In this document: positions 26,609 to 35,920 of the stretch, piece after piece
How positions within the stretch are numbered: position 1 is the stretch's first letter
How the letters are laid out: each line of letters begins with the position of its first letter
Origin: Glaciecola siphonariae
Lineage (GTDB): Bacteria > Pseudomonadota > Gammaproteobacteria > Enterobacterales > Alteromonadaceae
Direction: 5' to 3'
Length of the DNA stretch: 64,000 nt
Assembly (NCBI RefSeq): GCF_042652645.1
Contig: NZ_JBHSGU010000001.1
Span: 186,001 to 250,000 of the forward strand
The notes under the pieces: generated by a model
What the model was told of the DNA's origin: nothing
The model's database searches: none
The model's input: only the letters and a program-made list of their open reading frames with translations
Translations under genes and position numbers: made by a program

Positions 26609-29600
26609 CTAGACCTGCCCAGGTGTCACACCAAACCGCTCTTTAAAGAGCTTTCCGAAGTATGCTGCTGAGCCAAAGCCGCAATCAAAGGCAACATGCT
26701 TTGCAGGGTGCCCAGCTTTGAGCATCAAATGGGCTTGCTTGAGCCGATACTCTTTGAGAATTTGACTAAAAGTGAGCGCATAAAATGACTTAAGACGCCG
26801 ATTAAGGGTTTTTTCTGAGATATGTAGTTCGCTTGCCATGTCAGATAGGCAAAAGCCTTCGTTTTGGAAATAGCTTGCCAATACCGCTTGCACTTTATCC
26901 TTAAACTCATCCTCTACTGACGCATATTCGTTTGGCGCAACAAATAGCTCAGATTGGTTCGCCAAGCGAGTATTCGTTATAAATACAAGGATATTGTTGA
27001 TTTTTCTGAGCAGTAAATCACTGCTAAACGGTTTACTGATGTAGTCTATAGCACCTGCCTTCATGCCTCTTCGTTGGTTGCTGATATCGCTAAGAGCAGT
27101 TAAAAATAATACCGGTATATGATTGAATTGTTTGCTTTTTTTAAGCTCCTCACAAAAACTGAATCCGTCCATGAAGGGCATGTTAACATCGGTAACAATA
27201 ATGTCTGGCTCGATGTCGTCAAGAATATCAAGCGCCTCTAGGCCACTTTCAGCTAAATATAGCTTAACGTTATTAGGCAGTATGCTAACAAAGTGCTGTT
27301 GTAGCTCTAGGTCGTCTTCCACCAATAAAATATCGCAATCAGGTAGCGGTGATTCGTGACTGCGTTCATCGGTAAATGTTTGCGGCTCAAAAGCGACTGA
27401 TTCAGCGGGTAGTTGCGCGCAAACTTTAGCGCCTCCGCTTTCTACATTACTGATAAATACTTTACCACCATTGGCCTTTGTCATTCGATGCACAATGGAT
27501 AATCCTAATCCAGTGCCTTCTATTTTGCTCTCTTCACGACTAAACCTATCAAAAGCTGACTCTGGGGAATTAAAGCCTTTTCCATTATCTTGCACGCACA
27601 AGTCAAGGTGTGCATTCTCGTAGTTTAAACTGACGTGAATTTGCCCACCAATTTGAGTGTATTTAATCGCATTGCTAAGAAGGTTGCCAAGAATTAAGTC
27701 TATACTTTCCTCTATGAGTTCTAGACATAAGTTGCTAGCCACGCCTTTCATCGAAAGTTCAACATCAATGCCTTTTATGTCTGCCATCATCCGCATATTG
27801 TTGACTACAAGTTCAACCTGAGTAGCAACAACCGTGTTAACTCGATGTTTCTTTATAGCTTGTATTTCCGCGAGTTTAAGCAGTTTATTTACCATGGCGT
27901 ACATTTTTTGCGCGTTTGCTTTTATCACCCTAATGTAGTCGTTGTTATATGTCCTCTCCAGTTGCTCACTTTTTCCAAGAATTAGCGTCAGCGGTGTTCT
28001 AAATTCATGAGATATTTCTTCAAACATGGCCTCTTTTTCGCCAATAACACGCTGTAAGTCCTGAGTGGCGAGCGCTATTTGCGATTCAAGCTCTCTATTC
28101 CTGCTTTCAATGACTCGCTGGCGATTTTTGATTAATAGAAAAATGACAATTAACAACCCAAGTGAGTAGCACACCAACGCACTAGTTGAAATATACCAAG
28201 GTGGGATTACTTTTAAATGGTACACCTTGGGTTCTTCTGACCAAACACCATCATTGTTGGCAACGTCAAAACTAATTTTATATTTTCCACTCTTTAGTTG
28301 TGGGAATCTAAGCGTTCCATTTTCAATAAGCGACCATTCATCATCATCAATTTTATAACGATATTGCTGTTTATTCGGCATGAGGTAATCAAACGAAGCA
28401 AACTGAAGAATAACCTCGTCGGTGCTCTCGGGTACCTCAATCAAGCTTGCTTGTGGGCTAACAAAGCGCGTGTTGTTGAGAGCAGTTATTGACACGAGTC
28501 TGCCGCTGCTTATTGCGTCTTTATTCATCTTTATGTCGTTAGCTGGACTAAATTTTGTAACACCACCGTAACCACTGAAAATGATTTCGCCTTTAGGCGT
28601 AATTGAATTCGATTCACTGTCGAAGCTGTTAGTTAATAAGCCATCTTCTTGTGTAAAGTTTCTGATGTTTTCAATAGTTAACGTACCATTCGCGGCATGT
28701 GCAAATGTAAGTTTCGACATCCCTAGAGGGCCTGATGCCCAAACCTCTATCCTACCGTCGACCTCTTGGGCTTCTAATGCGAATACAACATCAGATATTA
28801 GGCCATTGTGTTGAGATATCTGAAATTGCTTACCGTTCTCGTCGAAACCAAGTACTCCCTCTCCCCATGTAGCCGCAATAATTTCCCCGCTGGGCAAATA
28901 TTCAATGTCAAATACATAGCTTTTAGTAAGGTGCGTTGCTTTAAGTTTAAGCTGCTGATCAAGGTGCAAAATGTTGGGGTGATGATTTGTATGAGTGCCT
29001 AAAATGACTTCGTTATGTTCTGTGACTTCAATCGCTCGAATTCGACCTATTCGAACATCAACACCCTCATGCTCGATGTTCGTAATGTGCTGAACAATTC
29101 TCTCTTCGACAGTATTTATTAGCACCAAACCGTCGGAATTTAAGCTGATAAGCAGATGGTCCTGCTTGAAGCTGGCAAACTCAAATCCTTGGGTAAAGTG
29201 CGCTAAATATTTAGGTTGATGCAATTGTGAGGAGGCTAAGTCAAAGTAAAAAATTCCGCCTCCTTCAGAGCCAATCCATAACCTATTGTGGTCTAGAAAA
29301 ACATCTCGTATTTGAAAATTTTCCAGCCATTTTTGTTTGACTTGCCACTCTTGTTCTACAAACGCTAATTGAAAAAGCCCTTTATCTTGAGTGGCTACAA
29401 ATAGCTCGCTCTCTTTTGTTTGAAGTACCTTTCTCAGGCGCTGCGTTCCCAGTAGTGTATTTATTTGATGGGCGGGCATTCCCCCGAAGCGACTTACATA
29501 TTCAGAGAGCAGGGAGAGTTCAGGCATTTCATTAGAGAGCCAAAGTAAACCTTGTTTTTCAAACCATCTGGCAGAGTGCCTAACGCCTTCTTGCATACGA

Positions 29601-30712
29601 CGAGGAATTTGTTGTAACTCTAAGTTTTCGAGATTAAGAATATAGGTAAAGTGTAATGTGAAAAAAAAACGAAAAGAATGCTCTGTTGAATACCGCGCTC
29701 TTCTGGGGGAGTTGACACTAATATGCTGGCTTTCTTCGGGCGTAAAGGCCAGTAGTTGGCGAATGGATTGCTGATTGCGGTTAAGCGCATAAATACCACA
29801 CTTGTTCACATAAGCCTTATTTGGTTTGGACACCAACCATTTAGTAAAAGGAACTTGCCGTTGGCTAATACGCTCACATTTAGGCAGTACGATTGAAGGT
29901 GTAAGCTCAAGCGTGTCAGGGTTGACCTTACTAATAGCGTATTGCTTGAGAAGGAGCAGCTCGCCATCAAGTTCAGTAAAGCGGTCATAATTAGACAACG
30001 AGACCTTGTAAGCCTGCTGATTAATATTCGACACAACTTGGGGCTCAAGAGTATCCCGTGCGAGTTTCACTAATTCGTTAGCGTTGTTTAGCAAATAAAT
30101 GGCATCTTTATAAACATGCACGCCTTCAATTGACTTAAGATACATCTCTCGCTCAGCTAAAAGCACCTTATTCTTTGAATCGTATAGATACAGTTTGCGG
30201 TGGCTATAAAACAAGACTTTGTCATCTAATCTCAAAGAATTGGCGATATAGGATTGATTTTGGTTGAAAAACGACAAGTCTGAATAGCGATTTTTAACAA
30301 TATTAAAAACGCGTGTGCTGCTTGGAGCAAAATTGATTGCGATAAGTTCGTCATCAAGAGCATGTACGCCATAAGCTCCACCCACTGGGTGCTCATAACC
30401 ATCAAAGCCGAATGTCTCATCAATTGCTTGCAACTGAGCACCATCAAACCGATAGATGCCAAGCTCGGTGCTGATCCACATGTAATTCATGCGGTCGATA
30501 TAGACGTCATTGATCACCTGATTGGCGATTTTTGGATGCTTAATTGTAGATTTGCTCAGATTTTGAAAGTCTAATGTTTTTGAATTGGCGCAAAAACTAA
30601 AACAGAATATTAGCAACACTGCAATAACCATTCGAAGGTCACTACTGCCTAAATAAGCTGATTTATTAAACGGAAGTATATGCATCCTGCAAAAACGCTG
30701 CTTAAACAACAC
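26609..30712 (-). CDS. Hybrid two-component sensor-regulator (HTCS), Reg_prop/HK/REC/AraC
   Basis: All signalling steps in one 1367-residue protein: signal or anchor (about 27-45); periplasmic beta-propeller of Reg_prop repeats (about 50-730); Y_Y_Y domain (about 745-820); transmembrane helix (about 830-850); HisKA with the phospho-acceptor His in EISHEFRTPL (about 900); HATPase (LLSNAIKYT, DNGKGF, GTGLGLSIV); receiver (ILLVEDD, Asp in IVTDVNMPFMDG, Lys in YISKPFS); and an AraC-type DNA-binding domain (ISEKTLNRRLKSFY to the C-terminus). Such sensors usually detect oligosaccharides and switch on polysaccharide-use genes; none are beside it, but the convergent secreted pair is a plausible target. 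Confidence 0.93.
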   Translation of the reverse strand: MLFKQRFCRMHILPFNKSAYLGSSDLRMVIAVLLIFCFSFCANSKTLDFQNLSKSTIKHPKIANQVINDVYIDRMNYMWISTELGIYRFDGAQLQAIDETFGFDGYEHPVGGAYGVHALDDELIAINFAPSSTRVFNIVKNRYSDLSFFNQNQSYIANSLRLDDKVLFYSHRKLYLYDSKNKVLLAEREMYLKSIEGVHVYKDAIYLLNNANELVKLARDTLEPQVVSNINQQAYKVSLSNYDRFTELDGELLLLKQYAISKVNPDTLELTPSIVLPKCERISQRQVPFTKWLVSKPNKAYVNKCGIYALNRNQQSIRQLLAFTPEESQHISVNSPRRARYSTEHSFRFFFTLHFTYILNLENLELQQIPRRMQEGVRHSARWFEKQGLLWLSNEMPELSLLSEYVSRFGGMPAHQINTLLGTQRLRKVLQTKESELFVATQDKGLFQLAFVEQEWQVKQKWLENFQIRDVFLDHNRLWIGSEGGGIFYFDLASSQLHQPKYLAHFTQGFEFASFKQDHLLISLNSDGLVLINTVEERIVQHITNIEHEGVDVRIGRIRAIEVTEHNEVILGTHTNHHPNILHLDQQLKLKATHLTKSYVFDIEYLPSGEIIAATWGEGVLGFDENGKQFQISQHNGLISDVVFALEAQEVDGRIEVWASGPLGMSKLTFAHAANGTLTIENIRNFTQEDGLLTNSFDSESNSITPKGEIIFSGYGGVTKFSPANDIKMNKDAISSGRLVSITALNNTRFVSPQASLIEVPESTDEVILQFASFDYLMPNKQQYRYKIDDDEWSLIENGTLRFPQLKSGKYKISFDVANNDGVWSEEPKVYHLKVIPPWYISTSALVCYSLGLLIVIFLLIKNRQRVIESRNRELESQIALATQDLQRVIGEKEAMFEEISHEFRTPLTLILGKSEQLERTYNNDYIRVIKANAQKMYAMVNKLLKLAEIQAIKKHRVNTVVATQVELVVNNMRMMADIKGIDVELSMKGVASNLCLELIEESIDLILGNLLSNAIKYTQIGGQIHVSLNYENAHLDLCVQDNGKGFNSPESAFDRFSREESKIEGTGLGLSIVHRMTKANGGKVFISNVESGGAKVCAQLPAESVAFEPQTFTDERSHESPLPDCDILLVEDDLELQQHFVSILPNNVKLYLAESGLEALDILDDIEPDIIVTDVNMPFMDGFSFCEELKKSKQFNHIPVLFLTALSDISNQRRGMKAGAIDYISKPFSSDLLLRKINNILVFITNTRLANQSELFVAPNEYASVEDEFKDKVQAVLASYFQNEGFCLSDMASELHISEKTLNRRLKSFYALTFSQILKEYRLKQAHLMLKAGHPAKHVAFDCGFGSAAYFGKLFKERFGVTPGQV

Positions 30713-31163
30713 GAGTATTTACAATATATATAAAAAAACTGTTTCATAGCAACTGTGGTTAGACGGCCGCGCTATCATTTTATTTTCTTGGAATTAGTTT
30801 TTACCCCAAAATTGAAAAGGCCTCAGAAAGGAATACGAGTATTGCTACAAGGCCTAATTTTTTAGAAATCCATACATAGCGTCAAAGCAACTGCCAAATG
30901 TAACAGTATAATTTTTCAATAAATCAGAAACTCAATAAACATGTTGATTCTCTGAGTATGAACATTTCACACCTCGACCTGAAAAAATTGCTGGCTCCCG
31001 CATATAGAATATTGAAATACCTCGTTAAAAAAACTTTAAACTTGGCATAAATTACCCTCGGCAAGTGAGTTCAGGTGCAGTTAAACGCAAGTAAAAAATT
31101 AGCCGAAAGATAGCTGTACTTGTTTTCCATTTAACTAGCTAAGTTTGAACAAGGACACTATTT
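30713..31163. other. Gap upstream of the sensor gene
   Basis: About 450 AT-rich bases carrying the sensor gene's upstream region and, at the right, the AAGGA site of the SDR pseudogene. AGGCCT occurs twice (about 30819 and 30853), the second followed by a T-run. No gene is seen. Confidence 0.5.
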
Positions 31164-31593
31164 ATGAGCGAATCTAGAACTGTGTTAATCACCGGCACAT
31201 CCAGCGGCATAGGAAAGCCACCGCCCAAAAACTTGTACAAAACCGGTTTCAGGTCGCACTAACGGCTCGAAGCGTAGACAAGCTAAAAGATTTTGTGAGT
31301 TAACTAGGTAATAAATCGGCTATCGCCATTCCTACCGATGCAAGCCAATTAGATTAATTACGTAAAGCATTTCAAGAAACTATTGAGCGATTTGGAAATA
31401 TAGATGCGGTGTTCGCCAATTCAGGCATGGGTGTTGACACTCCAGGTATTGAAAATGGCAAACCTGAAGAGTGGGATTAGATGATAAAGGTGAACATAAA
31501 CGCGCTCACTTATACCGCCAAGCTTGCATTGCCGTATTTGAGAGATACTAAGGGTCACTTTGTGAAAACAAGCAGGATTGGAAACTTTAAAAA
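31164..31593 (+). pseudogene. Short-chain dehydrogenase (SDR) pseudogene
   Basis: ATG with an AAGGA site opens the classical NAD(P)-binding start VLITGTSSGIGK, then a frameshift; in the next frame comes KLVQ...FQVALTARSVDKLKDF. Further pieces are AIAIPTDASQLD, FGNIDAVFANSGMG (the NNAG-type motif) and VNINALTYTAKLALPYL. At least three in-frame stops (after FVS, SQLD and EEWD) and the loss of the catalytic YxxxK region mark it as dead. Damage looks like many independent mutations, so it is not recent. Confidence 0.9.
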
Positions 31594-31946
31594 AAAATGA
31601 ACAGCTACCATCATAATGTACTTGGAAGCAAATATTTAGGTACTAATGAAATTGTGCTTTTGATAGGCGGAAATTGAGAATATTTCTAAGTTTAACGATC
31701 TTTCAAAGGCTCTTAGGTCTGGTTTGTAAGTTAAGCGGAAGTTGAATACCAAAAAACGAGAATGCTTACTTCGAAGAATCGTCATCGTAGTCAAACTCAT
31801 TTCGACCGCCTTGCGAACAAACCAGCCGCTTAAATTCGCTTTTTTGATGTTGTTCGGACCAAAACCCTCTCGTAAATTGGACGCAGGATATCTACTGAAA
31901 AGAACCAAAGATTCTTAAAGTTCACAATATGAATCGAATACAACTT
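31594..31946. other. Gap without a supported gene
   Basis: An open frame at 31636-31908 on the minus strand (90 codons) has no ribosome site and no recognised family. The segment may be the eroded end of the SDR region or an old insertion. Confidence 0.4.
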
Positions 31947-31995
31947 GCTATTCGGCTCATAAATTGATTCGATAAATCAATGCTAATCGGCTCAT
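31947..31995. promoter_or_regulatory. Direct repeats flanking a palindrome before the Fic gene
   Basis: GCTATTCGGCTCAT (31947-31960) and GCTAATCGGCTCAT (31982-31995) are near-identical 14-base direct repeats. Between them lies the perfect inverted repeat ATTGATT-CGATA-AATCAAT (31963-31981). The block ends right where the Fic reading frame begins, as expected of an operator or autoregulatory site. Confidence 0.5.
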
Positions 31996-32007
31996 TTGTG
32001 TTCATTG

Positions 32008-33150
32008 TTGTATATTTGGGAATTAGAAAACTGGCCTTTTTTCTGTTATCAGCAAGATCAAATAGTAACTTTACTCAAAGAGTTAGACCTGCTGCATTCA
32101 AAGTTAAAAGAACAAATATTATCAATGCCTAAAGGGCTAGATTCTGAAGCTCAGCTTAATGCGCTAATTCAAAATGCAATAAAAACATCAGAGATAGAAG
32201 GCGAACAACTTGATGTAGGCTCTGTTCGCTCATCGGTAGCCAAACATTTAGGACTAAACCAAGCAGGATTAGTTTCGGGTACTAAACAAACCGACAACTT
32301 AGTTAATATGTTATTGCAAGCGACCGCGAATTTATCGGAACCACTTTCTTTAGATACACTTCTTAAGTGGCAATCCATGTTGTTTACTGACGAAGACGCA
32401 TTAAAACCAGTAATTACAGGTAAGTTGAGAGGGGACCAACCAATGCAGGTCGTTTCTCAACGAGGCCGATTTTCTAAAGTGCATTTTGAAGCTCCTCCCA
32501 AGCAAACACTGGTTGATGAAATGAACGCGTTTTTATCTTGGTTTAATGAAAATAACCGAGAGCATTTTGTTGTTAAAGCGGCAATATCACACTTATGGTT
32601 TTTGACACTTCATCCGTTTGACGACGGTAACGGACGGATAGCCAGAGCAATCACTGACAGACTGCTTGCTAAAGATGAGCAGTCCTCTGTGCGTTTTTAT
32701 TCATTGAGCGCCGCCATTGAACAGAATAAAAATAGTTACTACGATATGTTAGAAACAACGCAAAATTTAAGGTCCGCTTCACAACAACAAAATCAGTTAG
32801 ACATTACTGATTGGCTCATTTGGTTCTGTGAAGTATTAAAGCAAGCATTACTTCAAGGGCAATATCGAATCAAACGAGTATTGGCAAAATCGCAGTTTTG
32901 GTATGCTCACGCACAAACAGTTCTTAGTGAACGCCAAATTAAAGTGTTAAATCGTTTGTTAGATAATTTTGGTGATGAGTTTATTGAAGGTATCAATGCA
33001 TCAAAATACAAAGGTATAGCAGGAGTGAGTAAAGCAACCGCGACAAGAGATCTAAGCGACCTGTTAAATAAAAATTGTATAATTCAACTTGATGGAGGAG
33101 GCCGAAGCACCCGCTACCAAGTCAATATTCAACTAAGTGCTGACCAATGA
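32008..33150 (+). CDS. Fic family protein (DUF4172-type) with inhibitory helix
   Basis: Fic proteins transfer AMP or another nucleotide part to target hydroxyls. The N-terminus YIWELENWPFF is the DUF4172-type start. The inhibitory motif TSEIEG near residue 54 fits the (S/T)xxxE(G/N) rule, whose Glu blocks ATP binding. The active site HPFDDGNGRIAR near 205 fits HxFx(D/E)GNGRxxR. A winged-helix-like domain closes the protein. No ATG opens the frame: TTG codons occur at 31996, 32005 and 32008, and 32008 gives the usual family start. A stop at 31984 rules out a longer form. Confidence 0.88.
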   Translation: MYIWELENWPFFCYQQDQIVTLLKELDLLHSKLKEQILSMPKGLDSEAQLNALIQNAIKTSEIEGEQLDVGSVRSSVAKHLGLNQAGLVSGTKQTDNLVNMLLQATANLSEPLSLDTLLKWQSMLFTDEDALKPVITGKLRGDQPMQVVSQRGRFSKVHFEAPPKQTLVDEMNAFLSWFNENNREHFVVKAAISHLWFLTLHPFDDGNGRIARAITDRLLAKDEQSSVRFYSLSAAIEQNKNSYYDMLETTQNLRSASQQQNQLDITDWLIWFCEVLKQALLQGQYRIKRVLAKSQFWYAHAQTVLSERQIKVLNRLLDNFGDEFIEGINASKYKGIAGVSKATATRDLSDLLNKNCIIQLDGGGRSTRYQVNIQLSADQ

Positions 33151-33154
33151 AACA

Positions 33155-33307
33155 CCAACTCCGAGTATTACGTGATTCGTATACTGCTTTTTGAAACTTT
33201 TCTTGTGCAGTAAACGCAAAAGGATATTGGTCAGGCGAGTTTGTCATGACGTTAAGGACAGACAGTAATCCTTCATAAAATTGAATTGCAGTTACAAAGA
33301 ATCTGTT
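33155..33307 (-). pseudogene. RelE/ParE-type toxin-like remnant
   Basis: A frame without start or proper end reads NRFFVTAIQFYEGLLSV, later SPDQYPFAF, then FQKAVYESRNTR, which resembles the middle and C-terminal part of RelE/ParE-family toxins (FYE..L, P..FP, ..KAVY.SR). The N-terminus, the last strand and any antitoxin gene are missing. The call rests on short similarity by eye. It begins five bases after the Fic stop codon, on the opposite strand. Confidence 0.35.
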
Positions 33308-33401
33308 ACAGGCTCCTGAAGCCTGCCACTTTCGAGGCGTAGCCTAACTCAAGCTTCTGCTCTGCCGAAGGGGCAATAATTTGCAAAATAAATACCTTTC
33401 G

Positions 33402-34883
33402 TCATTGCCGTCCCCATTCTTTTCCACCCATTTCTACCAATCGAGACGCGGCTCGTTTAAAGGAAAAGGCGAGATCGTTGGCGGACGAAAATTGTGCCAG
33501 TGACACACCAATTCGACCCGTCGCCGACCACTCATAATATTCTCCCGTTTTGGTGCGGATCATGGTCGTCGCAAAGGAACTCGAGTTTCCCCCCTTGTCA
33601 TTAACAATTAATTCTTCATCGCCATCAGTGCTTTCGACCTGCGCTTCAAAATCAACAAACAATTCGTTGAGCGGGACTTGTGCCGCCAGCACCAAGCGGG
33701 TGCGAGCCTCATAACACGCATCTATGAGGGTCACGAACCGTCGCGCTTCGTTGAGGTGATTGGCGTCCAATTGGGGAACGCGTTCTATGATGAGGACCGG
33801 AAATCGGCGGCAGAGTGAAATATAATCGGCCGCCCCGAGCGGTTGGTAACACAACTCGGAAAAATCAAACCAAGCGCAGCGATCATTCAATCGGGCGACC
33901 TGTACGGTGCGACCAAAGAGGACGGAAATGATTTCGGCCTCAGTTGTGGATGCAGTGCCACCAAATATTTCTTCCAACTGCGTCTTTATGTTGTTGTCCC
34001 CATGAAAATCCTTGTTTGACCAAAAATAGGATTGACCACCCGGTAGAGTTTCGAGTCGATAATCCTTGTTGGAATTCTCCATGGAAATAATGTCGGACGT
34101 GTGTTTCAGCACGTCGATGAATGGCAAAAAGAGGGATCGGTTGATGCCACCCTCATATAAGGCATCGGGGGAGCGATTCGAGGTGGTCACCACTACAACA
34201 TTCCGTTCCAGTAAATGTAAAAACAATTGCTTCAAAATCATAGCATCGGCAATGTCTGTTACTTGAAATTCATCGAAACACAGGAGTTGGGCTTCTTGTG
34301 CCAATTGTTGCGCAATGATGGGGATCGCATCAGCTTTTGAGTGCTTTTGTTTGTAAACAAAGATTCGATGATGAACGTCCAGCATAAATTCATGAAAGTG
34401 GACGCGGCGTTTGGTTATTTTTGCTTGTTTGTGAGTGTAAGTGTGACTGTGAGTGTTATTGTGGTTATCATCATTACAGAGAGAATTATCATCAGGAGCA
34501 GTAACCGACGCGAAAAACAGATCCATTAGAAAACTCTTGCCGACCCCAACCGGTCCGTGAATGTATAAGCCTCGTGGTGGCGGACCAAAAAACCACAAAT
34601 GTAACTTCTTTCGAAAAAAGGACTGGGCTGATGCCAAAGAGCGCGCAAGTAACAGTGAACTGGTGCTTGTACAACTGCTCTGAGTCGGTTCTTGTATTCG
34701 CACTGGTACTGGTGGGAGTGAGGCAAGAGACTCATGGAGCGCATCGAGTTTTGCTGCCAAAGTAACTTGCGCATCATCTCGTTGCACTTCTCCCGCATTC
34801 ACCTTGCGTTCATACGCCGCTGTCACCGGGCCTGCAGGGAGGGACCGACGAGTTACGCGATGTTGTGCCGTCATATTCTTCAT
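33402..34883 (-). CDS. AFG1/ZapE-family ATPase, eukaryote- or alphaproteobacterium-like
   Basis: The 493-residue P-loop ATPase has Walker A GPVGVGKS (110-117), RRVHFHEFMLDVHHRI (159-174), Walker B LLCFDEFQVTDIADA (200-214), the sensor region VVVVTTSNRSP (229-239) and RSLFLPFI. Gammaproteobacterial ZapE is usually near 370 residues; this one is longer, with a start like alphaproteobacterial and mitochondrial AFG1 (AGPVTAAYERKVNAGE), an Asn/His/Thr-rich insert (131-152) and a Gly/Ser-rich insert before WSATGRIGVSLAQ near the C-terminus. It begins 22 bases after the CLCA_X stop. AFG1 proteins act in mitochondrial protein quality control; here the role is unknown. Confidence 0.85.
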   Translation of the reverse strand: MKNMTAQHRVTRRSLPAGPVTAAYERKVNAGEVQRDDAQVTLAAKLDALHESLASLPPVPVRIQEPTQSSCTSTSSLLLARSLASAQSFFRKKLHLWFFGPPPRGLYIHGPVGVGKSFLMDLFFASVTAPDDNSLCNDDNHNNTHSHTYTHKQAKITKRRVHFHEFMLDVHHRIFVYKQKHSKADAIPIIAQQLAQEAQLLCFDEFQVTDIADAMILKQLFLHLLERNVVVVTTSNRSPDALYEGGINRSLFLPFIDVLKHTSDIISMENSNKDYRLETLPGGQSYFWSNKDFHGDNNIKTQLEEIFGGTASTTEAEIISVLFGRTVQVARLNDRCAWFDFSELCYQPLGAADYISLCRRFPVLIIERVPQLDANHLNEARRFVTLIDACYEARTRLVLAAQVPLNELFVDFEAQVESTDGDEELIVNDKGGNSSSFATTMIRTKTGEYYEWSATGRIGVSLAQFSSANDLAFSFKRAASRLVEMGGKEWGRQ

Positions 34884-34905
34884 CCCGCCTACATCATGTT
34901 ACTAC

Positions 34906-35694
34906 TTAAGATAGAGCGCGCCCTAGGAGTGCAAAATAAGTATAAAACTCACTGCCAATACGCTGCAATGTCTCGCCCCTTGGGTATAGGCCAAGCTTAG
35001 CCTCTTCAGTCTCTTTTGTGCCCTGCACTAAAAATGCATTTTTGATTGCGTGATCTTGAATCACACTTTCAAATGCTCTAGCGCCGAGCTCTTGTGGTCT
35101 TGCATAATAATATACGTTTTGCATCTTATCGGCGCGAATACCGCTTTGCACAAATTCACTGGGAAGCGCTCGTTCTTGGTCTAAGAATATGCTTTGAAAC
35201 GCGCTTGCCAGCTGCTCATTTAGCGCGTGATTATGCATAGGATGCAGCTCGTTTAACCATAGCTCAGTGGCGAACTGATTAGGCCCGCTTACATCATACA
35301 TTTTATTGGAAATGTAATGGTCAAAGGCATGAAACCACTCATGCGCGAGTGAGCCTCCGCCAGCGTTTTTGGCAAGCGCGAGCTGACGCTTACTGCTATT
35401 ATAGTGAGCGCTTGCAAACTTCTGACCACCAGCGCCAAAGGCTAAAGCTAAGGTGCCTCTTAAAGATATTACCTCACTGGGTACTTGCAAAATATCCATT
35501 AAGTCGCTCAAGGCATCAAAAAATAAGTTAGCCGCTATTTGCTGCTCTTCTTTACTCACCCACTTGCCAATTTCAACACCACGAAACCCGAAGAGTTTGA
35601 CAATATCGGCAAACGACACATCTGCGCCGCCGCGATGATTTTCGCCATTTCTGAAATACGCTTTGTATAAGCGGCTTTTGTTAAACACAGTCAA
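34906..35694 (-). CDS. CLCA_X family protein, putative zinc metalloprotease
   Basis: A 262-residue protein of the CLCA_X/LPD1-like family found in marine gammaproteobacteria. The segments GVEIGKWVSKEEQQIAANLFFDALSDL, cut here as GVEIGKWVSKEEQ and AANLFFDALSDL, and AFGAGGQKFASAHY are conserved. HEWFHAFDHY near residue 119 supplies the HExxH-type zinc site. No ATG opens the frame; TTG at 35694 or GTG two codons later are candidate starts. No signal peptide, so cytosolic. Function unknown. Confidence 0.8.
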   Translation of the reverse strand: MTVFNKSRLYKAYFRNGENHRGGADVSFADIVKLFGFRGVEIGKWVSKEEQQIAANLFFDALSDLMDILQVPSEVISLRGTLALAFGAGGQKFASAHYNSSKRQLALAKNAGGGSLAHEWFHAFDHYISNKMYDVSGPNQFATELWLNELHPMHNHALNEQLASAFQSIFLDQERALPSEFVQSGIRADKMQNVYYYARPQELGARAFESVIQDHAIKNAFLVQGTKETEEAKLGLYPRGETLQRIGSEFYTYFALLGRALS

Positions 35695-35920
35695 TCGCTA
35701 GCACCTTTTCCATAAATGAGCATGGTTTTTTTAACCTAACGCCAAATACCACTATACCAAGTAGCCCTGCACTAAGTTGCATCGCACCAAGTAGCAATGT
35801 ACATATTGCAGTATTTGAAGATATTTGTAAGGCCTTAAGATATTATTCTTTAAAAACACTTTGTTCTGCAAGGCAAGCCAGCCTGTAGGCTAAGCCCTGA
35901 CAACTTCACCAAGGATACTC

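Noticed and set aside
31636..31908. Ninety-codon frame on the minus strand
   Set aside because: No start signal or known motif, and it lies in a decayed region.
33402..34883. Standard ZapE cell-division ATPase
   Set aside because: Too long, with inserts and N- and C-terminal segments unlike gammaproteobacterial ZapE, although the ATPase core is the same family.
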